Of a stretch of 48,274 bases of DNA, positions 19,323 through 27,699 are shown piece by piece; position 1 is the stretch's first letter, and every line of letters begins with the position of its first letter. The DNA comes from Candidatus Desulfofervidaceae bacterium (GTDB lineage: Bacteria > Desulfobacterota > Desulfofervidia > Desulfofervidales > Desulfofervidaceae), in contig JAMOPI010000016.1 of assembly GCA_027064585.1 (NCBI GenBank), positions 1-48,274 on the forward strand, read 5' to 3'. The notes under the pieces are model-generated. The model was given only the letters and a program-made list of their open reading frames with translations, was not told where the DNA came from and did not search any database. The position numbers and the translations under genes were made by a program.

Positions 19323-19326
19323 TCTT

Positions 19327-20028
19327 TTAAGAAAGTGGCTGAGCCGGTGTTTCTGATAATTTCTTTTCTAACTTACTCTTAGACAATTCCAGATAACGTT
19401 GAGCCTTTCTCGCAATGGGTAAATCAGCATAATGTTCCAGAATGTAACGAAAACGTAAAAGGGCAGATTTATAGGCCCCAGTGCGATAATAAAAATGACC
19501 AACATAAAATTCATGTGCGGCTAGTTTTTCACGACATATTCTGATCTTAAGAAAAGCTCGTTTGGCATAATGGCTAGAGGGATATTCTTTTACTACCTGT
19601 TTAAAAAACTCCAAGGCCTTTTTAGTCATAGTTTGATCGCGGTCAATGGTGGGAATCTGGTGAAAATAACACAGGCCAATTTGATAAAGGGCATAGGGGA
19701 CAGCCTTATGCTTGGGATGAAGGTTGATAAAATCCTGATAGGCTAAGATAGCATTCTCAAAATCATGCTTGTAATAATAGGCATCGGCCAACCTTAATTG
19801 GGCCACAATGGCTTCGGCACTGAAAGGATGGGTATCTTTAACATATTGAAAGACCTCAATCGCCTTATCAAAATCCCCTCTTCTAGAAGCATCTATTCCT
19901 TCTTGGAGGAGGTCATTAAGAGATTGACTTTCAAGGGGTGGAGAAGAAGAAAATAAACCACACCCTTCTATCCCACAAAGCAGAAAAACAACTAAAAAGT
20001 ATAGGTAACATCTCTTAATTCCCGCCAT
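19327..20028 (-). CDS. bamD: Outer-membrane assembly lipoprotein BamD-like
   Basis: A 233-residue lipoprotein: hydrophobic signal followed by the lipobox cysteine C23 in GIEGC. The rest is TPR-like helices (RRGDFDKAIEVFQYVKDTHP, DAYYYKHDFENAILAYQDFI, LEFFKQVVKEYPSSHYAKRA), the YfiO/ComL layout of BamD in the beta-barrel assembly machine. Length is normal. Its ATG overlaps the trxA stop by one base. A related TPR lipoprotein cannot be fully excluded. Confidence 0.82.
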   Translation of the reverse strand: MAGIKRCYLYFLVVFLLCGIEGCGLFSSSPPLESQSLNDLLQEGIDASRRGDFDKAIEVFQYVKDTHPFSAEAIVAQLRLADAYYYKHDFENAILAYQDFINLHPKHKAVPYALYQIGLCYFHQIPTIDRDQTMTKKALEFFKQVVKEYPSSHYAKRAFLKIRICREKLAAHEFYVGHFYYRTGAYKSALLRFRYILEHYADLPIARKAQRYLELSKSKLEKKLSETPAQPLS

Positions 20029-20354
20029 TACAGACCAAGTGCCTTTTTGACAGCCTCTTCTATCACACTCTTTGGAACAGCTCCAGTAATCTGGTCATAC
20101 ACTTGCCCATCTTTAAACAAAATTAAAGTAGGAATAGCTCGAATACCGTAACGAGCAGGTGTAGCAGGGGCTTCGTCCACATTGAGCTTGGCCACCTTAA
20201 GTTTGCCTTCATACTGAGCGGCAATCTCTTCCACAATGGGAGCGATAGCACGGCATGGTCCACACCAGGGAGCCCAAAAATCCACTAAAACAGGAATGGA
20301 AGAATTAAGCACCTCTTGCTCAAAATTGGCATCATTTACCTTTATGAGAGCCAC
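20028..20354 (-). CDS. trxA: Thioredoxin
   Basis: A 108-residue cytoplasmic thioredoxin with the redox motif WCGPC (C31 and C34), VDFWAPWCGP strand, and the cis-proline RAIPTLILFKDGQ. It reduces disulfides with electrons from thioredoxin reductase. Translation starts at a GTG with GGAGG eight bases upstream. First gene of a four-gene operon with a promoter at 20383-20411. Confidence 0.95.
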   Translation of the reverse strand: MALIKVNDANFEQEVLNSSIPVLVDFWAPWCGPCRAIAPIVEEIAAQYEGKLKVAKLNVDEAPATPARYGIRAIPTLILFKDGQVYDQITGAVPKSVIEEAVKKALGL

Positions 20355-20382
20355 CTCTTTGCCTCCATTTAAGTTTTTCCTG

Positions 20383-20411
20383 ATTTAAACATGGACAAAG
20401 GAGTTTGTCAA
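20383..20411 (-). promoter_or_regulatory. Promoter of trxA-bamD-yihY-ruvX
   Basis: On the minus strand: TTGACA (20411-20406), 17 bases, TTAAAT (20388-20383). Start expected near 20376, about 22 bases before the GTG. Confidence 0.65.
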
Positions 20412-20520
20412 TGTAAACCCAAAATCTGCAATTAACTTTTGAATAACAGGCAATTAAAACATTACAAAAGAGAACCTTATTGATGGTGCATTTATCCTCG
20501 TTTTACCCAATAATTAAGGA

Positions 20521-21189
20521 CTAAGAGGGCCCAAATAACATATTATGAGCTACAAGATAGAAAAAATAAATTATGGTAACAGAATACAAAGTAATGGATG
20601 CATATTTCAAAATGCCAATTTTTACGCCACTTTTTCCTATCTTTCTTACAAATAATATTGAAATATATTGAGACATTAAAGACCCCAAAGAAAATATAAG
20701 ACTAAAAAGGGTATACTGAAACAGAGTATGGTGAGAAATGAATTTCTGGTTTATTAGCACAGAAAATGCAATCCAGAAGGCTATATAGGTTGGATTAGAG
20801 AGATAGTAAATGGCTACCAAAAACATATTTCCTAATATTGTTCTCCCATTCAACCTAAGCTTTCCAGTCAATTTATTTTTATGAGATGTGGCGGTGTTAG
20901 CTTTTCTGTCCATAAAAAGGGGCAGAATAAATTCCTTTATCCCAATATATAAAAAGAAAATTAATCCTGCTAGTTGAAGAATTATTTGCAGCCATGGGTT
21001 TAGAGCTCCCATGGAAACTGTTCCCATTAAGAAGGTTTCGCACAAAAAAAAGTCAACTATCGCCCCTATGATAGCAATGGAAAACCCGTGCCAGAATCCC
21101 TTTTCTACAGCCCTGTTTAACATTATCTGTCCTAAGGGACCCAATGGCACAGCATAAATTAAGCCAAACCCAAAAGCAGCTATAACCAT
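20521..21189 (-). CDS. LysE-family transporter-like membrane protein
   Basis: A 222-residue protein with about six membrane helices. The N-terminus FGLIYAVPLGPLGQIMLNRA follows the LysE/RhtB pattern (AxxPGPxxxxxxxxG), and the internal break with SNPTYIAFWIAFSVL matches the second half. LysE proteins export amino acids or small solutes. It begins one base after the stop of the glycosyltransferase, so the two are cotranscribed from the operator-bearing promoter near 21929. The substrate is unknown; pairing with a GT2 enzyme could point to envelope modification. Confidence 0.65.
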   Translation of the reverse strand: MVIAAFGFGLIYAVPLGPLGQIMLNRAVEKGFWHGFSIAIIGAIVDFFLCETFLMGTVSMGALNPWLQIILQLAGLIFFLYIGIKEFILPLFMDRKANTATSHKNKLTGKLRLNGRTILGNMFLVAIYYLSNPTYIAFWIAFSVLINQKFISHHTLFQYTLFSLIFSLGSLMSQYISILFVRKIGKSGVKIGILKYASITLYSVTIIYFFYLVAHNMLFGPS

Positions 21190-21190
21190 T

Positions 21191-21907
21191 TCACAAGCGT
21201 AAAAATAAACATTTTAAAATTTCTTTGACTGAATTAAAAACTAAAAAGTAATTGACAGCTATGGTACTGACAATTTGGAAGCTGGCCTTTGCATAATTTA
21301 AGGCTGCAGTATCTAACCTATATTTTTCATATTTTTTTAAATGGATAAGTCCGTCTAATTTAACTATCTTAATTTTTTTATTCTTGCTTTTGTAATATAG
21401 GTTAAGAAACGTTTCAGCTCCATATTTAGTTTTGCTCATTCTATTAAGAATAGGCAATATATCTTTTTTATAGCAGGCCCTTTCTCCTCCCAGCCATACA
21501 TCTATAGGTCCTGTTATATCCACCTTTGGACTTTTGTCTGAAAGACGATATCCAATTACCATATCTGCCTGACTTGACACCAAAGGGAATATTAATTTTT
21601 CTATATGTTTACAATTTAATCCTATAATATCAGCATCAACAAAAACAATGACTTCTCCTGTTGAATTCTCTACCCCTGCTGCCATTGCGTAGGATTTCCC
21701 TTTGTTTTTATCAAATTTTACATACCGGAATTTGTGGGATTTAAACAATTGATTTAGTATTTTTGAAGTGCCGTCGGTAGAACCGTCATTAACCACAACA
21801 ATTTCGTCAATCAGCTTACAATTTAACAAACTGGCAATTACATCTTTTACAGTTTTTTCTTCGTTAAAAACCGAAACGATTGCTGTTATTCTTTTCCCTC
21901 TTACCAT
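21191..21907 (-). CDS. Family 2 glycosyltransferase
   Basis: A 238-residue GT-A glycosyltransferase: nucleotide-binding start ITAIVSVFNEEKTVKDVI, EIVVVNDGSTDGTSKIL, the DxD-like metal site in VIVFVDADIIG, and GAETFLNLYY later. Short cytoplasmic GT2 enzymes of this kind often transfer sugars to lipid carriers or lipids. There is no strong C-terminal membrane region apart from a weak hydrophobic tail. A perfect palindrome at 21929-21948 lies in its promoter, and the same half-sites occur before the radical SAM gene at 23328. Confidence 0.85.
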   Translation of the reverse strand: MVRGKRITAIVSVFNEEKTVKDVIASLLNCKLIDEIVVVNDGSTDGTSKILNQLFKSHKFRYVKFDKNKGKSYAMAAGVENSTGEVIVFVDADIIGLNCKHIEKLIFPLVSSQADMVIGYRLSDKSPKVDITGPIDVWLGGERACYKKDILPILNRMSKTKYGAETFLNLYYKSKNKKIKIVKLDGLIHLKKYEKYRLDTAALNYAKASFQIVSTIAVNYFLVFNSVKEILKCLFLRL

Positions 21908-21928
21908 TACAACGGACCTTCCAATAAT

Positions 21929-21948
21929 TACTTACCAATTGGTAAGTA
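21929..21948. promoter_or_regulatory. TetR-type operator 1 (glycosyltransferase promoter)
   Basis: TACTTACCAATTGGTAAGTA is a perfect 20-bp palindrome, 21 bases before the glycosyltransferase start codon. A TTGACA (minus strand 21977-21972) lies 23 bases further upstream with only a weak -10, so a bound repressor would cover the start region. The core TTACC-N4-GGTAA recurs at 23288-23301. Confidence 0.75.
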
Positions 21949-21977
21949 GCCTTACTATAAAATACATAAAATGTCAA

Positions 21978-22339
21978 GGAGAGCAGTTTTGGCCATTTCC
22001 TAAACGTAGAGTAATTTTTGCCAATTTTGATGGCACTTCGCAATCTACTTTTTTAAAAAGCAAAATGATAGAATTTCTCATCTTCCCACAAATAAGTCCC
22101 TGTCAACACCTATTGTAGCCTACTAGGCTTGAGGGTGAATCTAAAAAAGATCTCTGTGAGTGTATTTTCTAAAAAACTAAGGATAAAAGACAAATCCAGA
22201 AATGCACAGGAAGTTGAGGAGGCTTAGACTCAGTTGACTCATTAACATTTCATCCTTGACTTTAAGGAAGTTTAATTATAGCCTTTAGATAAACATAAAG
22301 CCTTTAGCAAAGTACTTCCTTGAGGGACAGGAGGAAGCT
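21978..22339. other. Intergenic region between divergent GT2 and TetR genes
   Basis: No gene is supported here. A 13-base palindrome AGCCTACTAGGCT occurs near 22115, and a TTGACT at 22256 could be a weak -35 for the tetR gene with no convincing -10. No repeat-family sequence was seen. Confidence 0.4.
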
Positions 22340-22924
22340 ATGCTTAACCAATCAACTCAGAGAAAACCGAACGTTATTCAGAATACAAAAGAAAACATTA
22401 TTAATGTAGCTCGAAAGCTTTTTTCAGAGCGTACCTATCTGGCTGTATCCATGAGTGATATTGCTAAAAAACTTAATATTACAAAGGCTGCTCTTTATTA
22501 TCACTTTACAGGGAAGGCAGAGATATATAAAAAGGTTTTAGAAAATGTAGTTAATGAACTAGAGGAAGAAATCCTTGAAGCAACTAGTCAGGTTCAAAAT
22601 CCTAAAGAGAAACTCCGCCGGTTAATAATTGGCTATTTAAAATATGGCCAAAAAGATAAATTCTTGATTAAATCTTTGCTATTGTGTGTTTCTAAGATAG
22701 ATCTTTCTTTAAAAAACAAGGTAATGGAATTAAGGGATAAACTAAATTTTTCTATCCAAAAAATATTTGAAGAGATTTTTCCAAATAAGGATGTAAAATT
22801 TCTTGTTTTCCTTTTTACAGGTATGATGAATGGTTTACTTTTAGAGCAATCATTGAACAACAAAATTGATCTTGGGAAGGCTATAGAAAGGGTTATTGCT
22901 GTTTTGGAAACAGAAAGCCAATAA
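22340..22924 (+). CDS. TetR/AcrR-family transcriptional regulator
   Basis: A 194-residue regulator. Residues about 15-65 form the TetR DNA-binding domain: ENIINVARKLFSERTYLAVS, then MSDIAKKLNITKAALYYHF and KAEIYKKVL. The rest is the helical ligand and dimer domain, with no recognisable ligand signature. Strong AGGAGG precedes the ATG. It lies between two promoters carrying TTACC-N4-GGTAA sites, so it is the obvious repressor candidate for both. Its own promoter shows no copy of the site. Confidence 0.9.
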   Translation: MLNQSTQRKPNVIQNTKENIINVARKLFSERTYLAVSMSDIAKKLNITKAALYYHFTGKAEIYKKVLENVVNELEEEILEATSQVQNPKEKLRRLIIGYLKYGQKDKFLIKSLLLCVSKIDLSLKNKVMELRDKLNFSIQKIFEEIFPNKDVKFLVFLFTGMMNGLLLEQSLNNKIDLGKAIERVIAVLETESQ

Positions 22925-22959
22925 ATTCCTCCTCTTGCTTTTAATTGTATATAATAAAC

Positions 22960-23241
22960 TTGTGGGGGTCTTTTTTCTGCAAGGCTCTTCCCCTTTCCTC
23001 CTTTCACAACTTTTTTTGTCAAGGGAGAACCGCAGCCTGCGCTTAAAAAGCACAGGTCGCGGCGAGTAGCAAGTGAAGACCCTTGACCGTATAAGTATAA
23101 TTTCCTCTGGTGTTGTTTTAATTTTTTCTCATCTCAAATATCCTCCTCCAAAAATCAATTGCGAATTTTGGATCTTTCAAGGTCCAATTATAATCATACC
23201 GCCTCCGCTCGCTCAGCGGTCAAAGGCCAATAATTTTCACC
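22960..23241. repeat. Intergenic repeat element, copy 2 (rearranged)
   Basis: A composite of pieces from the same repeat family: GTGAAGACCCTTGACCG, an internal CAATTGCGAATTTTGG end-like sequence at 23158-23173, and the hairpin CCGCTCGCTCAGCGG near 23205. Order differs from the intact copies. It ends about 17 bp before the -35 of the radical SAM gene. Boundaries are approximate. Confidence 0.6.
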
Positions 23242-23257
23242 CCCCCTGAGTCTAAGC

Positions 23258-23286
23258 TTGACAAGGCAATTTAGAAGTGATATTTA
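23258..23286 (+). promoter_or_regulatory. Promoter of the radical SAM gene at 23328
   Basis: TTGACA (23258-23263), 17-base spacer, TATTTA (23281-23286). The operator at 23288 begins two bases after the -10, so a bound repressor would block initiation. Confidence 0.7.
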
Positions 23287-23287
23287 C

Positions 23288-23301
23288 TTACCAGTCGGTA
23301 A
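23288..23301. promoter_or_regulatory. TetR-type operator 2 (radical SAM promoter)
   Basis: TTACCAGTCGGTAA has the same TTACC and GGTAA half-sites and 4-base spacer as operator 1, placed at the same distance (about 30 bases) downstream of a TTGACA. Confidence 0.7.
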
Positions 23302-23327
23302 ATTATATTTTTATTAGAGAAGGGCTA

Positions 23328-24773
23328 ATGATGTTGAATTTTGAGCAAATTAAAAGGAATACCTATCTTTACTTATTAAAAAAGGCCATTCAGACAAAGG
23401 CAGGACGAGAGATGGCCTTAAAGGAATTTGATAAAAAGGTATATCAAAAATTGGTAAATGATAGCAGCCAGTTAGTGTCTGTTCAAATGAAAAAGTATCA
23501 ATGGGTAATGGCAGTTGTGAGGCAGCTAATAAAGAATTGTGATAAGGGTTACATTTCAAAAGATGTTATTGAGAAGTTAATTATCGATTTAGGATTTAAT
23601 AATTTTTTTAGAAGCGAAAATCCTTCTGTAAAAAAGGCGAGAGAGGCATTTAAAGAAAAATATGGAATTAATCCCCCTGGTTTTATTACAATTTCACCTA
23701 CTCAAAAATGTAACTTGAAATGTATAGGATGTTATGCTTGTTCTTCTCCTAAAACGGGAAAGAGTTTACCTGCTTCCATAGTAGATCGCATTCTTAAAGA
23801 AAATTATGAATACTTTGGGAGCCGCTTTGTTGTCATTAGCGGTGGAGAGCCTTTATTTTACTCTAGTGAAGGCAGGACTTTATTTGATTTTTGGGGAAAA
23901 TACAATGATGTTTTCTTTATTTTTTATACAAATGGCACATTGATTGATAAAAAAGCTGCTCAAAGACTAGCACAACTGGGTAATGCTGTCCCTCAAATTT
24001 CAGTGGAGGGTTTTGAGAAGGAAACAGATGAAAGACGCGGTAAGGGCGTTTTTAAAAGAATCTTAGAGGCCATGGAGAATTTAAGAGAAGCAGGAATGCC
24101 CTTTGCCGTTTCTGTAACGGCAACAGCCAAAAATTTGCCAGTGTTATTAAGCGATGAATTTTACCAATTTTGGTTTGAAGAGCAAGGGGCAAGTTATATG
24201 TGGATATTTCAGTTAATGCCTATTGGTAGAGGTAAGGAGGTATTTGATTTAATGCCCACACCCGAACAAAGAGTAAAACTTTATCGGAAGTGGGAGAAAC
24301 TTTTAGAAGAGGGCTATCCTATAGCTGACTTTTGGAATAGTGGTCCTTTGGCCAACGGGTGTATTGCCTTTGGTCGCCCTGCAGGCTATTTTTATATTGA
24401 TTGGAATGGTTATATTACCCCGTGCGTTTTTATCCCTTATTATGTAGATAACATTTATGATATATACAAACAAGGAAAAACACTTGTTGATGCCTGGAAT
24501 AGCCCGTTTTTTAGAAACGGCAGGCAGTGGCAAAGAGAATATGGTTACCCATGTAGTAAAAATGCCCAAAATTGGCTAATGCCTTGTGCTATTCGGGATC
24601 ACTACCACACATTTCGGACAAAGATATGTACGTCCAATATAAAGCCAGAAAATCAGGAGGCCAAGGAGGCTTTGGATTCAAAAGAATATTATCAAAAATT
24701 GGTAGATTATGATAAGCAGTTAGAAGCTATTACCTTACCTATTTGGCACAAGGAGTATAGAAAAGCAGAATAA
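23328..24773 (+). CDS. Radical SAM protein with SPASM-like C-terminus
   Basis: About 481 residues from the ATG at 23328. An in-frame ATG at 23277 lies upstream of the -10 and operator, so it cannot be the start used from this promoter. After an N-terminal helical region of about 110 residues comes the cluster motif CNLKCIGC (C128, C132, C135) and the GGEP strand (VVISGGEPLFY). The C-terminal part has several further cysteines (GCIAFGR, TPCVFIP, YPCSK, MPCAIRDH), as in SPASM-type enzymes that bind auxiliary clusters and modify peptides or other substrates. No precursor peptide is visible next to it. It shares an operator with the GT2/LysE pair, so the three genes probably serve one response. 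Substrate unknown. Confidence 0.82.
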   Translation: MMLNFEQIKRNTYLYLLKKAIQTKAGREMALKEFDKKVYQKLVNDSSQLVSVQMKKYQWVMAVVRQLIKNCDKGYISKDVIEKLIIDLGFNNFFRSENPSVKKAREAFKEKYGINPPGFITISPTQKCNLKCIGCYACSSPKTGKSLPASIVDRILKENYEYFGSRFVVISGGEPLFYSSEGRTLFDFWGKYNDVFFIFYTNGTLIDKKAAQRLAQLGNAVPQISVEGFEKETDERRGKGVFKRILEAMENLREAGMPFAVSVTATAKNLPVLLSDEFYQFWFEEQGASYMWIFQLMPIGRGKEVFDLMPTPEQRVKLYRKWEKLLEEGYPIADFWNSGPLANGCIAFGRPAGYFYIDWNGYITPCVFIPYYVDNIYDIYKQGKTLVDAWNSPFFRNGRQWQREYGYPCSKNAQNWLMPCAIRDHYHTFRTKICTSNIKPENQEAKEALDSKEYYQKLVDYDKQLEAITLPIWHKEYRKAE

Positions 24774-25250
24774 AAAATAATTTTTTATTGCCCGGATCCC
24801 GGATAAACTAGGGAATTTACACAAATCAGCAGAAGCCATGGGTAAGTACAAATGGGAAGTATTAGCCGCATTCATTATGGCCGTCAGACAGCTCCTCACA
24901 TGGTATTTTTGAAATTGTGGTTTCTTCCGAAAAAGAGAACAAAAAGATTAAAGAAGAACTTTTTAAAAAATAGCTATCTGCAGAGATTTTTGAAACTAAC
25001 TGTTAAAAACAACAATATCTATTTGCTCAACCGGTCGGCTACTTTGTTTATGTCTTTACACTCCACCACTTTTGCACGTACAAATATTGTTTTTGTGGAC
25101 TTTGACAAAAGGGGAAATATCTGGATGATACAGTTTTTATTTGTCTTCGTTTTCCCGCAATTGTGGGAAATTATAAGAACAGCAGAGGCCGATTTTTTGC
25201 TTAAGTTACTTCATGACATAAATTACACCGTTTAGAAGCTAACACACCTA
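24774..25250. other. Gene-free stretch with decayed coding fragments
   Basis: Short, mutually out-of-frame pieces look protein-like: 24838-24912 (GKYKWEVLAAFIMAVRQLL) and a stretch ending at about 24970 (VSSEKENKKIKEELFKK). A 127-codon frame over 24852-25235 has atypical composition. I see no intact gene; this is probably the ruin of a gene lost after rearrangement. Confidence 0.35.
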
Positions 25251-25254
25251 TATC

Positions 25255-25546
25255 ACAAAGGGCTTAGAGGGCTTCCATCTTCTAATTTTTTTTCTCATTT
25301 TGGGTTTAAAATACTTTTTTCAAAAGTCAATCGCGGATTAAGGGTAAACAAGGGGTTGAGCCTATTTGAAATATAGTTAACCGCATAATTCTATGTAATT
25401 TGTGGAGACTTTTTCCTCCCTCCTTTCACAACCTCTTTTTTGCCAAGGCCAAGTGTGGTCAAGTTGACCATCTAACAAGGCCTTGGCGTATAATTTCTGT
25501 AAGGAAGGGAAATTTGGCTCAATGTTCAATTTTCAAGCAGCCTCAC
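25255..25546. repeat. Intergenic repeat element, copy 3
   Basis: Contains CAATCGCGGATTAAGGG (a worn terminal repeat near 25342), the TAGTTAACCGCATAATTC block also present in reverse complement at 38380-38414, GGCCTTGGCGTATAATTTC, and the variant end CAGCCTCAC at 25538-25546 shared (reversed) with copy 1. It stops about 7 bp before the -35 of the tRNA promoter. Confidence 0.65.
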
Positions 25547-25553
25547 AAGGGGT

Positions 25554-25582
25554 TTGACACATTCTAAAATATTTTTTATAAT
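25554..25582 (+). promoter_or_regulatory. Consensus promoter of tRNA-Leu
   Basis: TTGACA (25554-25559), exactly 17 bases, TATAAT (25577-25582): full consensus. Start near 25589, a few bases before the mature tRNA. Confidence 0.85.
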
Positions 25583-25595
25583 AAATCTCAGCGCG

Positions 25596-25683
25596 GCCGG
25601 AGTGGTGGAACGGCAGACACGGGGGACTCAAAATCCCCTGGGCATTTGCGCCCGTGTGGGTTCAAATCCCACCTCCGGCACCA
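25596..25683 (+). tRNA. tRNA-Leu (anticodon CAA)
   Basis: An 88-base type II tRNA with encoded CCA. The acceptor GCCGGAG pairs with CTCCGGC; the anticodon stem GGGGA/TCCCC holds the loop CTCAAAA with anticodon CAA; a long variable arm (GGGCATTTGCGCCC) and a TTCAAAT T-loop follow. It has its own consensus promoter and a terminator at 25699. Confidence 0.95.
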
Positions 25684-25698
25684 GATGAGAAGTTAAAG

Positions 25699-25720
25699 GC
25701 CGACCAACGTCGGCTTTTTT
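25699..25720 (+). terminator. Rho-independent terminator after tRNA-Leu
   Basis: GCCGAC-CAAC-GTCGGC followed by six T. It reaches the last codon/stop of the convergent hflC-like gene. Confidence 0.85.
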
Positions 25721-26582
25721 ATTTTTGCTGGGCATTCCCAAATAAATATCTCAACAAAGGTTCTTCTGGAGTTAAAATTAGCTGGGTATTGGCATCAAAT
25801 CCCTTTTTATATATTTCCATACTCTTAATAAAGGCATAAAATTCTGGGTTCTTTCGGATAGCATTGGCACAAATCCTCATCGCCTCCATATCTCCCTCGC
25901 CCTTTATCTTTTCTGCCTCTTTATACGCTTGGGCAAGAATAATGGCACGTTCCCTATCTGCCGCTGCCTTAATTTTCATTGCCTGCTCCTTTCCTTGCGA
26001 ACGGTATCGCTTGGCCTCTCTTTGCCTTTCTGCTCGCATACGTTCAAAGACATGCCGTTCATTTTCAGGAGGTAAGTCTGCCCGTTTAATACGCACATCA
26101 ATGACCTTTATGCCATAATCTGCTGTTAGCTCGTTGCATTTTTTCGTCACATCTTCCATAATCTCACTTCTTTTAAGCGAAACTACTTCGGTTAAAGTAT
26201 GTTCACCTAATGCTACCCGCAGTTGCGCATAGATAATATCATCAAGGCGAGCCTGTGCGCCAGCGACACTCTTAACAGTTTTATAAAACTTAAGTGGATC
26301 CACAATCTGCCACTTAGAATAATTATCCACTACCAATGTCTTTTTGTCTTTTGTTAAGATCTCTGCTGGAGCAGCATCATATTCAAGAATACGCCGTTCA
26401 AAATAAACAACTTGTTGTAAAAATGGCATTTTAAAATGGAGTCCCGGTCCTAATACTCCGCCTACAGGCTTGCCCATTTGGAGAAGGAAGGCCTGCTGGG
26501 TTTGGTCAACGACAAATGTCGCTTGGGAAGCAAGGGCTATACACAAAAAAACAAGAATTATGCCAATGGTTTTCTTACTCAT
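25719..26582 (-). CDS. hflC: HflC-like membrane protease modulator (SPFH/band 7)
   Basis: A 287-residue protein with one N-terminal membrane helix (IGIILVFLCIALASQATFVV) and a periplasmic SPFH domain (FVVDQTQQAFLLQMGKPVGG, GLHFKMPFLQQVVYFERRIL), then the charged helical region ERMRAERQREAKRYRSQGKE typical of HflC. HflC with HflK forms a large complex around the FtsH protease. Its start overlaps the hflK stop by one base, with GGAGG upstream. Confidence 0.92.
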   Translation of the reverse strand: MSKKTIGIILVFLCIALASQATFVVDQTQQAFLLQMGKPVGGVLGPGLHFKMPFLQQVVYFERRILEYDAAPAEILTKDKKTLVVDNYSKWQIVDPLKFYKTVKSVAGAQARLDDIIYAQLRVALGEHTLTEVVSLKRSEIMEDVTKKCNELTADYGIKVIDVRIKRADLPPENERHVFERMRAERQREAKRYRSQGKEQAMKIKAAADRERAIILAQAYKEAEKIKGEGDMEAMRICANAIRKNPEFYAFIKSMEIYKKGFDANTQLILTPEEPLLRYLFGNAQQK

Positions 26583-27625
26583 TATTTGCCTCCTTCCGGC
26601 TGGGTATTTCTTAAAAGAGGAGATATTTTTTCTTCCCTATTTAAAGGGAGAATTATCTTTTCTACATTTTCAGGCACGATAAATTCTTTTGTTTTGGCAA
26701 GGATTTCTTGCATTGTTTCTAAATAAACACGTTCTCGCGTTACTTTAGGAGCCATTTCATAGGCCTTAAGGCGACTTAAAAAGCGCTCCATCTCTCCTTG
26801 GGCCATTTTGATTTTGGTTTCTTTATAGGCCATGGCTTCATTGACAATTTGGGCAGCCTTACCTTTGGCCTTGGGTAAAATATCGTTACGATATGCTTCA
26901 GCCTCATTAATATATTTATTCATATCTTCTTTCGCACTGGCTACATCTTTAAAGGCGTCAATAACGGCCTTTGGTGGATGCACATTCTGAAGTTGTACTG
27001 CTACCACAGCTATTCCACAACGATATTTATCTAAAATAGATTGCAACAGGCTTTTTGTTTGCTGCTGGATTTTAAATTTTCCTGTTGTTAAAATTTCATC
27101 AATAGGTGTTCTACCAACGATTTCTCGCATAGAGGCCTCAGCTGCATCCTTTACTGTTTTCGGAATGTCTTTTACATTAAACAAATAAGCCGCTGGATCT
27201 TTAATTTTATATTGCACAATAAACTCTACACTGACGATATTTTCATCTCCTGTCAGCATAAGAGATTCTTCAGGGATAGTTCTATATTGGGCTGGTGGTC
27301 CAGGAGAAATAGTACGAAAACCTATTTCCAGACGTCTTACTTCTGTAATTTTAGGCTTAATCACGGTTTCAATAGGATAAGGCAGGTGATAATGCGGACC
27401 CGGAGGAGTAATTCTTACCATAGTCCCAAAGCGTTTGACTACCCCCACTTCATCCGGTGAAACAATGTAAATACCCGATGCCAACCACAAGATGATAAAA
27501 AATACCAGTACTAAAGGAAAACCAATTTTGTTTTTAATACTCTTCCACTTCTCTTCCCATCTCTTTAAAGATGGCGGAATTTTTACTTCTTTCTCTCTTT
27601 GGTATTCTTCCCAATCCCAAGGCAT
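26582..27625 (-). CDS. hflK: HflK-like membrane protease modulator (SPFH/band 7)
   Basis: A 347-residue partner of HflC. The first 35 residues are cytoplasmic (MPWDWEEYQREKEVKIPPSL), then a membrane helix (FPLVLVFFIILWLASGIYIV) and the SPFH domain starting VSPDEVGVVKRFGTM. The signature GPHYHLPYPIETV and long helical EAEAYRNDILPKAKGKAAQI segment match HflK. The N-terminus is shorter and less glycine-rich than in E. coli. Good GGAG before the ATG; own promoter at 27661-27689. Confidence 0.92.
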   Translation of the reverse strand: MPWDWEEYQREKEVKIPPSLKRWEEKWKSIKNKIGFPLVLVFFIILWLASGIYIVSPDEVGVVKRFGTMVRITPPGPHYHLPYPIETVIKPKITEVRRLEIGFRTISPGPPAQYRTIPEESLMLTGDENIVSVEFIVQYKIKDPAAYLFNVKDIPKTVKDAAEASMREIVGRTPIDEILTTGKFKIQQQTKSLLQSILDKYRCGIAVVAVQLQNVHPPKAVIDAFKDVASAKEDMNKYINEAEAYRNDILPKAKGKAAQIVNEAMAYKETKIKMAQGEMERFLSRLKAYEMAPKVTRERVYLETMQEILAKTKEFIVPENVEKIILPLNREEKISPLLRNTQPEGGK

Positions 27626-27660
27626 GCTAAAATCTCCTTTGTTAATCTTATGACTTATTT

Positions 27661-27689
27661 ACATTAGCGGTAAAAGGGAATAAAGTCAA
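27661..27689 (-). promoter_or_regulatory. Promoter of hflKC
   Basis: Minus strand: TTGACT (27689-27684), 17 bases, TAATGT (27666-27661). The repeat element copy 4 begins 10 bp behind the -35. Confidence 0.6.
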
Positions 27690-27699
27690 TCATATAACT

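Noticed and set aside
22960-23241. Palindromic GC-rich repeats as a CRISPR array
   Set aside because: Copies are scattered singly in many gaps, differ in length, and have no regular repeat-spacer pattern or cas genes.
24774-24815. CCCGGATCCCGG as a terminator after the radical SAM gene
   Set aside because: The inverted repeat is too short to leave a loop and no T run follows.
24852-25235. 127-codon open frame on the plus strand
   Set aside because: Composition is odd (many F, T, K runs), there is no ribosome site, and neighbouring frames show decayed pieces; probably not a gene.
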